Below are positions 22,189 through 31,260 of a stretch of DNA of 64,000 nucleotides, in pieces; within the stretch, counting starts at the first letter, position 1, and the number at the start of each line of letters is the position of its first letter. The position numbers and the translations under genes are program-made. Source of the stretch: Porodaedalea pini (taxonomy: Eukaryota > Basidiomycota > Agaricomycetes > Hymenochaetales > Hymenochaetaceae). The DNA is taken from positions 124,001 through 188,000 of the forward strand of contig NBAY01000017.1 of assembly GCA_002794775.1 (NCBI GenBank), given 5' to 3'. The notes under the pieces are model-generated. The model ran no database searches. It had not been told where the DNA came from and saw nothing but the letters and a program-made list of their open reading frames with translations.

Positions 22189-23250
22189 AAACCCTGTGAG
22201 TCGACAACCTCTTCGTCATTCTCTTCTTCCTCCACATAGTCCTCCACCGTCGACCTCCGAGTGTCTACGACTTCCTCGAAGGCCGATTCCTTCATCGCGC
22301 CGAGCTCGTCCGCGAGGATGCGGCGTTCGCCTGGGGCCATTAGTTCCAGCATGCGCTGGATGATCGGCTTCCCCTGCGGGCACTTATCCTTGAAATGGCC
22401 CAGCCCGCCGCAGATCCAGCACGCGCGTCATCGTTGCGCCTCGTTCATTGAGACGTCCATCGGTTGACCAGCGCCTCCGAAAGTGACGCCGGTCGCGTCG
22501 CGTCTGTCGACGTGAGGGGCCGCTACCTGACGGCGAGCCGGGGGTCCTTGTTGTTGCGGCGGGCGAGGCTGAGGTACAAATGGGCGGCCTCGTTGGATTG
22601 CGCGGATCTGTTGTTCGCCGCGATCGATCTCGATAGCTTTGTTCTTCCAGTCCTCGTATTTCGTTGGGACCAGCGTTGATCTCAGGACTCCACGCACTAC
22701 TTCGATGTTCATCGCGCGTTTGAGTCGATCACAGATGATGCCGTCGTCCTTCAGTTCCGCACGCTTGATGATGACGTCGAGCTGTTGGAAGAACTTGTCT
22801 GCGGTGAGGTCCTTCTGAACCTTCTCCCGGAACTCCTTCAGCGCCGCCTCCTTGCGATTCGGGTCGTCGAACGAGGCGTCGAGTCGTTCCTGGAATCTCT
22901 CCCAGCTGTCGGTGAAGGTAACGATTCCCGACGTTGTCGACTCCTCGACATAGTTCTGCGCCCACGTCGCCGCATTACCACCCTTCAGGTAGGAGAGAGC
23001 TACATAAATCTTACTCTCCGACGTAGGGTATCGGTTCGGGTTTGCGGATACAAAAAGAAGGACTTCACGTCTGAAGTCGAGGTAATCGTCGCCACCAGTG
23101 AATTCACGTGGTCGGGCGACGTCGATGTTTTGTACCGTAGCGGTGCTAGGGCCCGCTGGGGCGTTTGCGGCTTGGTGAGTGAAGGCGCCTGCTACAATCG
23201 CCGCGATTTGTTCTAACTGCTGGGTGCTGAAGGTTCCCGTCGACATCGTT
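22170..23250 (-). pseudogene. gag: gag of element B, premature stop before zinc knuckle
   Basis: The start is near 23246 (MSTGTFSTQQ). A TGA at 22430-22428 replaces the CGA codon found in A and P, in the run of Arg codons just before CWICGG, so the zinc knuckle and the frameshift site are cut off. The change is a C-to-T transition at a CpG. The N-terminal 50 or so residues diverge from A and P. The frame is open further upstream to 23495. Confidence 0.88.
22188..22194 (-). other. -1 slippery heptamer GGGTTTT, element B
   Basis: Same position and phase as in elements A and P. Confidence 0.6.
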
Positions 23251-23967
23251 GTTCTAGACGTGTCCGTTTGTCGCTCAGGGGGGGTCGGTGGTGACGAATC
23301 TCGTCGCGCTTCTCTATGCGGTCCTGGAATTGGTGGGAGAACGGTCGACGTCGAAGGCGATGGCGAATTCGGGGTTGTCTGGTCTATCGATGCAGGAGCC
23401 CACTTTAATCTCCTTCCTCCTTCAAGCGTCGAATACCAGAGTCCTTTCTCCGGACGCCACCAGATAACGTATTCAGCACCTGTTCGGGTAACCATAAACC
23501 AAGAACGGCGTTCCTCGTTATACCAGGAACGAGGCGGGAGAGCGCGACGTTGTTCTTCGTCGAGGTCTATGTTGACGTTGGCGGAGGAACAGGGACCGGT
23601 TGGTTGTCCGGGTGATTGTTACGCTGATGAAGGACAGGTTCGTCGGCGAGTTTGAGGACCAAACAGAAGGAGGCGACCGAGATCACAATCGACAACGACG
23701 TCGACGACTGTACACGGTGTGTTACCCACGTCCAGGTCAGATGGTTCCTCCACCAGAGGGAGAGGCGGAGAGCCAGGGTCGGAAAAGGTCGGGTGTAGGT
23801 TTATGTAATACACGAACGTCCGAAAACGTCCGGGCAGGGTTGAGGGTCGTCGTTTAGGGGGTTTACACGTCAAGTCCGTCGAGGGGAGCGCTCCTCTAGA
23901 CTGGGTGAAGGCGAGTCGACAGCGACGACGTACGCTGGGGATGAGCCTGGGTGAGGTTCTGCTTTTA

Positions 23968-24380
23968 TGTTAGGCGGGAGCCCGGGAGACGACTCGGACT
24001 GGGCAGGCCTCGGCTGACTGTCGTCTGGGACGTGCTTTACTCGAGTGTAGACTCGGGACACGCTTACTCAGGCTAGGTCGTCGCGGAGGTAAGAGGATTA
24101 ATACAAGTCTAAACTAATACAAGGGGGACGAGTCTCACCTAGGTCGTCGCGGAGGTAAGAGGAAAAGCAGAACAAGGAGTTCATGCGATTCCCGAGACCT
24201 TATATAGCGACGACCGTGAGACTATATTACCTAACATTACATGACGAGCGGGAATGGAACGAATGAAGGTAGTGTGGGAATGATTGTGTAAGATGGGTAA
24301 ATATAATGAAAAGGACGAATATAATAAAGGAAATGGTAAAAGGAAAAATAAAGGAAAAGGTGAAAGTTCAGGTTCTAACA
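23968..24380 (-). repeat. 5' LTR of element B
   Basis: Pairs with 18128-18540. The minus-strand primer-binding site is 23966-23956, again complementary to GTTCTGCTTTT in the LTR. Confidence 0.92.
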
Positions 24381-25129
24381 TCACCTTCACCGACAGCTGG
24401 GAAAGATTCCAGGAACGACTCGACGCCTCGTTCGACGACCCGAATCGCAAGGAGAAAGCGCTGAAGGATTTCCGAGATAAGGTTCAGAAGGACCTAACCG
24501 CGGACGAGTTCTTCCAGAAGTTCAACGTGATAATTAAGCGCGCCGAGTTGAAAGACGACAGCGTCATCTGCGATCGCCTCAAGCGGGCGATGAACATCGA
24601 GGTGGTCCGTGGAGTGCTAAGGTCGATGCCAGTCCCGACGAAATACGAGGATTGGAAGAATAAGGCGATTGAAATAGACCGCGGCGAACAGCAGATTCGC
24701 GCTATCCAACGAGGACGCGCCTTTCTTCCCCTTCCTCGCCTACCACAACAAGCGCCCCCAGCTCGCCGTCAGGTAGCGGCCCCTCACGTCGACAGACGCG
24801 ATGCGACCGGCGTCACCTTTGGAGGCGCTGGTCAACCGATGGACGTCTCGATGAACGAGGCACAACGACGACGTGCGTGCTGGATCTGTGGTGGGCTGGG
24901 CCACTTTAAAGACAAGTGCCCACAGGCGAAACCGATCATCCAGCGCATGCTGGAACTGATGGCGCCAGGCGAACGTCGTGTCCTCGCTGACGAGCTCGGA
25001 GCGATGAAGGAGTCGGCCTTTGAGGAAGTCGTAGACACCCGGAGGTCGACGGTGGAGGACTATGTGGAGGAAGAAGGCGATAACGAAGAGGTCGTCGACT
25101 CGCAGGGTTTTGCGAATGGTCAGGCGTAG
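24381..25129 (+). pseudogene. gag: gag of element P, second fragment
   Basis: Resumes after element B with FTDSWERFQERLDASFDDPN, keeps the CCHC knuckle CWICGGLGHFKDKC, and ends at 25129. Without elements A and B the gag frame would be continuous; no other stop is visible. Confidence 0.88.
25105..25111 (+). other. -1 slippery heptamer GGGTTTT, element P
   Basis: Codons CAG GGT TTT in gag; the slip opens the pol frame. It is conserved in all three elements. Confidence 0.65.
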
Positions 25130-28100
25130 CCATCGGGACGACTGACCGAGAAGAACAAGAGACTTCGAATCCGGATCCGCTAAAATATAACCAACCGTTT
25201 GTACAATACGTAGATGCGAACAACGTCGATGGTTTTCCCGATTACGAAGTCTCCACCGGTGTGAACAAGAATGAAGAGTACGAACAACTGTTCATGAGAG
25301 GAACTGGCGGACGCCAGCTGGACCTTCTCCTGACCGTCGAGCATGAAATAGCTGGTGAGGCGAGAGAGGTAGATGCGCATGCCCTTGTGGATTCGGGATG
25401 CACGGGATCCTGCATCGACGTCAGGTTCGTCGAGAGGTACGGGTTGGAAACGAAACGCTACATTCGACCCCTCGCAGTGCTGAACGCCGATGGCACGCAC
25501 AATGAGGCCGGATTGATCGAGGAGTACGTTGACGTCGAACTCATGATCGGCCGTCATCGGGAGAAGATCGTCCTCGCAGTAACGTCCCTAGCGTCATCGA
25601 ACATCTTCCTGGGGTACGACTGGCTTCGACGTCACAATCCGGAGGTCGACTGGAAAACGGGCTCGATCGAATTCACCCGCTGTCCAGAAGAATGTGCGAT
25701 CGAGAGGGAGACGGTGGAGGACCTAGGCGAGGTGAAGAAGGTGGTGGAACAGATGAGGAGGGTGAGTGAGATGCGAATGGACAAGACGTCCTGGCCCGCA
25801 TACCTCAACGACTACGCCGACGTTTTCAGCGAAAAAGGTTTCGAGAAGCTGCCGGAACACCGTCCCTGGGACCATGTCATCGACTTGAAGCCCGACTTCA
25901 AACCGAGCGACTGTAAGATCTACCCGCTCACGCCGACTGAGCAACAGTCACTCAAGGACTTCCTTGATGAAAACCTGAAGTCGGGTCGCATTCGACGGTC
26001 GATATCGCCCATGGCGTCGCCCTTCTTCTTCATTAAGAAGGCCGACAAATCGCTACGCCCGATCCAGGATTACCGTAAGCTCAATGACGGTACGATCAAG
26101 AACAAGTACCCCCTCCCTCTCATTGACGAACTCGTCGACAAGGTCAAGAAAGCGAAATACATCACTAAGCTTGACCTTCGCTGGGGGTACTACAATATCC
26201 GGATCCGCGAGGGTGACGAATGGAAAGCAGCGTTTCACACGAACATGGGCCTCTTCGAACCGACGGTCATGTTTTTTGGCCTTTGCAACGCGCCGGCCAC
26301 GTTCCAGGCCTTTGTCAACCACATCTTTAAGGACCTAATCTACGCGAACCTGATCATCGTATACCTCGACGACATCCTGATCCTCTCGGAAACCATTGAG
26401 GAGCATATCGACACGTCGAGGCGCGTACTCCAGATCCTCCGAGAGAATGGCCTGTACCTGAAACCGGAGAAGTGCGAGTTTGACGCCAAGGTCGTCAAAT
26501 ACCTCGGCCACATCATCGGCAATGGAGAAATCAGGGCTGACCCAGCAAAGACGGAGGCGATTGCGAACTGGCCAGTCCCACGGAACCTCAAGGAGCTGCA
26601 ACAGTTCCTCGGCATGGGAAACTGGCTGAGACGGTTTATTAAGGACTACAGCAAGGTGGTCCGACCGTTGACGTCGTTAACGGGCAAGAAGGACTGGGTA
26701 TGGGAGACCGAACAGCAGGAAGCGTTCGAGGAGCTGAGACAACGTCTCTGCTCACCTCCAGTCCTAGCCATCGCCAATGACGAGGGCCCTTTCCGCGTAG
26801 AAGCGGACTCGTCGAACTTTGCGCTCGGTGGTGTGTTGTTGCAGAAGCAGGAAGGGAAGTGGAGGGTGATCGCCTACAGGTCAGAGGCACTTGAACCGGC
26901 AGAACGAAACTACGAGATCTACGACAAGGAGATGCTCGCGATCGTTTCGGTGCTCAAGGAATGGCGGCAATACCTCCTTGGCGCTCGCCACAAAATTGAA
27001 ATCTGGTCCGACCACGCCAACCTCACCTACTTCAGATCAGCGCAGAAGCTAAGCTATCGTCAAGCTCGCTGGCGAACCGAACTCGAGGAATTCGACTTCC
27101 ACCTCGAACACAAGTCGGGGAAGACAATGGGCAAGGCCAACTTGCTGTCACGCAAGGCGGGCTATGATCAGGGCAAGGATGACAATGACGGCGTCGTATT
27201 CATCAAGGAGAAATGGCTGAACCGTGGGGTGGTAAGGACGTCGCGTGATGAAATGTTGGAACGAGTGGGTGAGGCGCAGAGAGCGCAAGACGAGTCGGAG
27301 AGGCCGACGAATATGGTGAAGGTCGACGGGTTGTGGCGGATGAAAGGCAAAGTGTACGTGCCATCGACGGTGAAGGAAGCGGTATTGCGGGAGTACCACG
27401 ACTCGACCCTGGCAGGACACCCTGGATCGTCGAAAACGGTCGAACTGGTACGTCGAGACTTCTGGTGGGCGTCAATGTTCTCCGATGTCCGAACATACGT
27501 CCGAGGATGCAACCGTTGCCAACGGACGAAAGCCTTAAGAACGTCGAGGTCGAGACCGCTTCATCCTAACGCGATCCCTGAAGGTCCCTGGGAGATCGTC
27601 ACGGTCGACCTAATCGGAGAACTCCCGGACTCTAAGGGACACAATGCAATCTGCGTCTTCGTGGACAGATTCTCGAAACAGATGCATGCCATCCCGACGA
27701 CGACGAAACTGTCAGCAGAAGGCATGGCTCAGTTGTACCGAGACCACGTCTTCCGCCTCCATGGCCTACCGAAGAAGATCATCCACGACCGAGGCACACA
27801 GTTCGATGCGTCGATGATGAAGGAGCTATACAAACTCCTACACATCGAAGGCAACCCGTCAACGGCATACCACCCACAAACGGACGGTCAGACGGAACGC
27901 GTCAATCAAGAGCTCGAACAGTACCTCCGGCTCTTCGTCGATCATCGGCAATCGGACTGGAAGGACTGGCTCCCCCTCGCAGAGTTCGCCTACAACAACC
28001 GTGAACATTCAGCGACAAGGATGTCACCCTTCTACGCAAACACCGGACGTCACCCTATGAGCTTCGACACCGTACGAACTTCCTCTGCCAACATGTCGGC

Positions 28101-28755
28101 AGGAGAATTCGCCAAGCACATCAAGGAGACTCATCGCGTTGCTAAGGACAATCTAGTCAAGGCAGCAGAGGACATGAAGCGCTACCATGACCGGACAGCA
28201 GGAGCTTCGGTGGAGTACAAGGCTGGAGACAAAGTCTTCCTTGACGGGCGAAACATCAGTACGGACTCGCCGACGAAGAAACTCGCAGACAAATGGTATG
28301 GCCCCTTTGACATCGTCGACAAGGTAGGAGCGAGCGCGTACAAGCTCAAACTCCCGAAGCGATGGAAAAAGGTCCACCCTGTCTTCAACGAAGCCCTGTT
28401 GAAACCCGCCATCGAGCCGTCCTTTGAAAGCCAGAAGCAACCGCCGCCGCCGCCGCCAGACATCATCGACAACGAGGAGGAATACGAACTCGAGGAAGTC
28501 TTAGACTCACGTCTGCACCGAGGGAAACTACAGTACCTTGTCAAGTGGGTCGGCTACAATGAACCTACTTGGCAGCCTGAGACGGACTTCGGCGAGAACG
28601 CGAAGGAGGCGATCGCTGAGTTCTACCTCAAACATCCCGGTGCACCTCGGAAACTCGACATCCCTCGTCAACGACTCCGTCCGCTCTTCGTCGACACCGA
28701 GCCTGACGACCGCGATCATGGTTGGTCGGGACGCCCAACCTTGAAGGGGGGGTAA
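25111..28755 (+). CDS. pol: Pol polyprotein of element P with chromodomain
   Basis: Open for 1215 codons after the slip site. Protease (LVDSGCTGSC), reverse transcriptase (YLDDILILS), RNase H, integrase (HDSTLAGHPG; DDE residues in VTVDLIGEL, HDRGTQFDA and the region before RVNQELEQ) and chromodomain (LVKWVGYNEPTW) are all present. The stop TAA is immediately followed by the 3' LTR, and the run AAGGGGGGG before it is the likely polypurine tract. The protease region is more divergent from A and B than the rest. Confidence 0.93.
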   Translation, partial: CEWSGVAIGTTDREEQETSNPDPLKYNQPFVQYVDANNVDGFPDYEVSTGVNKNEEYEQLFMRGTGGRQLDLLLTVEHEIAGEAREVDAHALVDSGCTGSCIDVRFVERYGLETKRYIRPLAVLNADGTHNEAGLIEEYVDVELMIGRHREKIVLAVTSLASSNIFLGYDWLRRHNPEVDWKTGSIEFTRCPEECAIERETVEDLGEVKKVVEQMRRVSEMRMDKTSWPAYLNDYADVFSEKGFEKLPEHRPWDHVIDLKPDFKPSDCKIYPLTPTEQQSLKDFLDENLKSGRIRRSISPMASPFFFIKKADKSLRPIQDYRKLNDGTIKNKYPLPLIDELVDKVKKAKYITKLDLRWGYYNIRIREGDEWKAAFHTNMGLFEPTVMFFGLCNAPATFQAFVNHIFKDLIYANLIIVYLDDILILSETIEEHIDTSRRVLQILRENGLYLKPEKCEFDAKVVKYLGHIIGNGEIRADPAKTEAIANWPVPRNLKELQQFLGMGNWLRRFIKDYSKVVRPLTSLTGKKDWVWETEQQEAFEELRQRLCSPPVLAIANDEGPFRVEADSSNFALGGVLLQKQEGKWRVIAYRSEALEPAERNYEIYDKEMLAIVSVLKEWRQYLLGARHKIEIWSDHANLTYFRSAQKLSYRQARWRTELEEFDFHLEHKSGKTMGKANLLSRKAGYDQGKDDNDGVVFIKEKWLNRGVVRTSRDEMLERVGEAQRAQDESERPTNMVKVDGLWRMKGKVYVPSTVKEAVLREYHDSTLAGHPGSSKTVELVRRDFWWASMFSDVRTYVRGCNRCQRTKALRTSRSRPLHPNAIPEGPWEIVTVDLIGELPDSKGHNAICVFVDRFSKQMHAIPTTTKLSAEGMAQLYRDHVFRLHGLPKKIIHDRGTQFDASMMKELYKLLHIEGNPSTAYHPQTDGQTERVNQELEQYLRLFVDHRQSDWKDWLPLAEFAYNNREHSATRMSPFYANTGRHPMSFDTVRTSSANMSAGEFAKHIKETHRVAKDNLVKAAEDMKRYHDRTAGASVEYKAGDKVFLDGRNISTDSPTKKLADKWYGPFDIVDKVGASAYKLKLPKRWKKVHPVFNEALLKPAIEPSFESQKQPPPPPPDIIDNEEEYELEEVLDSRLHRGKLQYLVKWVGYNEPTWQPETDFGENAKEAIAEFYLKHPGAPRKLDIPRQRLRPLFVDTEPDDRDHGWSGRPTLKGG
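28742..28752 (+). other. polypurine tract of element P
   Basis: A purine run ending in seven or more Gs, 3 nt before the 3' LTR; the expected plus-strand primer. Confidence 0.65.
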
Positions 28756-29168
28756 TGTTAGAACCTGAACTTTCACCTTTTCCTTTATTTTCCCTTTTAC
28801 CATTTCCTTTATTATATTCGTCCTTTTCATTATATTTACCCATCTTACACAATCATTCCCACACTACCTTCATTCGTTCCATTCCCGCTCGTTATGTAAT
28901 GTTAGGTAATATAGTCTCACGGTCGTCACTATAGAAGGTCTCAGGAATCGCATGAACTCCTTGTTCTGCTTTTCCTCTTACCTCCGCGACGACCTAGGTG
29001 AGACTCGTCCCCCTTGTATTAGTTTAGACTTGTATTAATCCTCTTACCTCCGCGACGACCTAGCCTGAGTAAGCGTGTCCCGAGTCTACGCTCGAGTATA
29101 GCACGTCCCAGACGACAGTCAGCCGAGGCCTGCCCAGTCCGAGTCATCTCCCGGGCTCCCGCCTAACA
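28756..29168 (+). repeat. 3' LTR of element P, TATA box altered
   Basis: 413 bp. It differs from the 5' LTR at two visible positions, one of which changes tatataagg to tatagaagg. Confidence 0.92.
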
Positions 29169-29173
29169 CAATG
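29169..29173 (+). repeat. target-site duplication of element P (right copy, caatg)
   Basis: Matches 10414-10418; a 5-bp duplication is typical of Ty3/gypsy integration. Confidence 0.9.
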
Positions 29174-30413
29174 TTAGTAAAGTTGAGACTCAGGGTCTCA
29201 TTAAGACGCTCTAGCAAGAGCCAGGCAAAAAGATATACACACTAGAATTTGCTTCAGTAAAAACAAATGCAAAAAAAACTGATCAAAAACTCGAAAACGT
29301 ACATATCTGATGGTCCCTGAACGCCTTTGTGCATTGGACAACTGCTCACCACTGATGCATGCTCTGTGAAGTGCACACATATCACTGTAAGTTACAGCAC
29401 AGGCAGATGTAGAAACATCTCCCTGCTTCGCCATCTTGTTCTTGAGCCCGTGCATAAAGCGAATAACAAGAAGAGAGCGAGATGGAAGGCCCTTGCTTTA
29501 AAGAAAGAGAATCAATATATCATATAATTGAAGGCCAATGAGTATCTCACCAATTTCCACTGCTATCTACAGACCAAGAGACTCGGTCTGCACCAGGATA
29601 AAGCAAAAGATACCAGTAGGTAATAGCAGCTCGAGTCGAAATTGCAGTCGCATACTATTCTCATGGTTAGAATATCATGCTAATTGTCCATGAGATCATG
29701 CACTTGCCTTGTTTCCTTGAAACCCTTTCTCTTTTGGCCCACATTTATATGTGATAAAGCACACAATATCACCTGGAGTTTTTGAAGTGACGGATTTAGG
29801 ATCCCAACTGTGAGCTTGGTCACAGTGAAAAGCAATATAATTTGAGATGATTCTGTGCAATTTGTATGAGGTCTAGAGTATTATCATCTAAAAAGCAAGC
29901 TACAGACCTTATATGCCCCTTCAAAGTTTTGTCTGTGATATGGTTCTTCACCATTTCTGACACAAACTGACCCTCCAGTGAGGCATCAACTTCACGGAAT
30001 TCCTCAAGATATTCCATGACTGTTTCTGCCAGGTTATCCATTGCCCAGGCGTCGTCATCCTCATCCATCCTTGAAAGAATCTGCAGTATCATAGTTTTAA
30101 TTATCTGTGAGAACCGTCAGAGCTAAATTTGTCTCACCTTCTCTTCTTCAGGTGTCGAAGCCGTGCCCACAGTCACGACATCACCAACGAAGCCAGAAGC
30201 ATCAAGTCCAGAAGCATCCTCTGAAAGAACAGATTTCACGAAACTAGCCTCAGCAGAAGAGACAGCCATGACTTGTAAAGCTGTAGAACACAGTGGTAGA
30301 GGCGAGACAACAGTGGCTGCCACGTCACACAAATTCAAATTTATTGATCGACATCCAGATATATTTTCTTGATTCTCGACGGGATTCTTAACTATACATA
30401 CTCCACTTTTCAA
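29169..30413 (-). pseudogene. Crypton-like tyrosine recombinase, 5' part
   Basis: This is the N-terminal half of the recombinase split by element P. Minus-strand exons are approximately: start to 30136 (ATG at 30413, or a shorter one at MAVSSAE near 30270), 30091-29915 (acidic, EEFREVD), a segment with VCFITYKCGPKEKGFQGNK, a segment with YATAISTRAAITYWYLLLYP, one with GLPSRSLLVIRFMHGLKNK...RRSGTIRY, and 29241 to the insertion point with FAWLLLERLNETLSLNF. The Arg in LLLERLNE fits the first catalytic Arg of the family. The intron after GFQGNK begins with GC. Joining to 10418-9799 gives a continuous domain order (SAM-like N-domain, Arg, Lys, HxxR, Tyr). Crypton transposons of fungi encode such enzymes; assignment to that group is by motif order only. 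Confidence 0.8.
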
Positions 30414-30446
30414 AGCGTTGTCTGCAAATGGTTTCTAGAATACAGT

Positions 30447-31022
30447 CTACTCTACAATAACACAGCACTGTGTCTCAAAGTGAAGACTACGCTCATGCAT
30501 CACATCGTGCTCTGCATCGTAGAACTCGCGCTCGTCCGCCCGCCGTTGCACCTGCTGCTGCTGCGCCGCAACCAAGTTGAACTTCCAGCGGAACTTGACT
30601 GTCGACATCGCCACGTCCTCGTCTGCGCTCGTATTTCGGATCGGGTCGTGCAGGTGCGGCGCGGTCTCCGCAAGCCAGGCTTCTGGGTTTGGGATGTCGC
30701 GCGTGATCCATGGGAGGCTCTGCGAAATGCAACCGCGTCAGCCTGGGTTCTCTCTTTTTGAAGATATAGAACACACACCTTCATTTCATTGAGCGTGGTT
30801 CGCTTTGTACAATCCTTCTCCAACAGCCTATCCCGTCGGCACGCGGTCGTAGCCCATGAACGTATCCACCGCAAAGTCGTCCGTGTGGATCATCTGGTAC
30901 ATCACGAACTCCGTGACGCCACCCCACGGTGTGCACCCGAAGAGCAAGCAGTAGAGGGTTACGCCGAGCGCCCACACGCCGTCCATTGACATCAGCTCCG
31001 TCGGAAGACCGCAGATGTTGGA
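30447..31022 (-). pseudogene. Ser/Thr kinase C-terminal fragment (CAMKK/Sak1-like)
   Basis: Contains the kinase subdomain IX pattern GVWALGVTLYCLLFG, then MYQMIHTDDFAVDTFMGYDRV, then after a frame break DRLLEKDCTKRTTLNEMK (subdomain XI), a 59-nt GT-AG intron (30778-30720) and PWITRDIPNPEAW, ending at 30447. The ATP-binding and catalytic lobes are missing. Between VPTG and DRLLEK some codons are lost and the frame shifts. The D of the usual DVWALG is G. The fragment follows a topoisomerase I fragment on the same strand. Subfamily is judged by memory of the motif order only. Confidence 0.7.
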
Positions 31023-31260
31023 CGCGTCCAAAGAGGTATTCGCCATCGACGAGGCAGACGCCTCGTCATCCTTCACGGTCCTCTTATCCAACTCCAGCTC
31101 GGCACTCCCGTGCCGAGCTTCCCTTTCTCCACAAGCCCCGGCACCTTCCCTCGCACCGCCTCGAAGTGGCAGAGCGCCGACTGCAGGACGCTGCATGTTG
31201 TGGGTGAACGGCGTGGGACCTCCTGTACAAATGTTTTGATCGGAACGAGATCCTTCTCGG
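30981..31260. repeat. duplicated block D1, copy 1
   Basis: About 280 bp closely similar to 34532-34812, same orientation. It lies between the topoisomerase and kinase fragments. Confidence 0.75.

Larger units (their letters stand above)
18128..24380 (-). mobile_element. Ty3/gypsy chromovirus B (minus strand), gag nonsense
   Basis: 413-bp LTRs (18128-18540 and 23968-24380) differ at 2 positions by eye. tcacc flanks both ends (18123-18127 and 24381-24385) and occurs once in intact gag, proving insertion into P gag. Pol is open; gag has one premature stop. Its leader and gag N-terminus (about 23110-23620) differ strongly from A and P while flanking sequence is nearly the same, so B looks like a recombinant. 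Confidence 0.93.
10419..29168 (+). mobile_element. Ty3/gypsy chromovirus P, host of nested elements A and B
   Basis: Element P is bounded by 413-bp LTRs (10419-10831 and 28756-29168) that differ at 2 positions by eye. Its own sequence is 10419-11368, 17615-18127 and 24381-29168; the gaps are filled by minus-strand elements A and B. Reassembled by eye, P has a leader, a gag, a pol in the -1 frame ending in a chromodomain, a purine tract and the 3' LTR. It is inserted in the tyrosine recombinase gene. Its pol frame is open, but gag is broken by two insertions, so it cannot supply its own Gag. Confidence 0.93.

Noticed and set aside
24284..24380. Coding extension running from the B LTR into gag
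   Set aside because: It is the LTR of element B read through into P gag, not a natural N-terminus.
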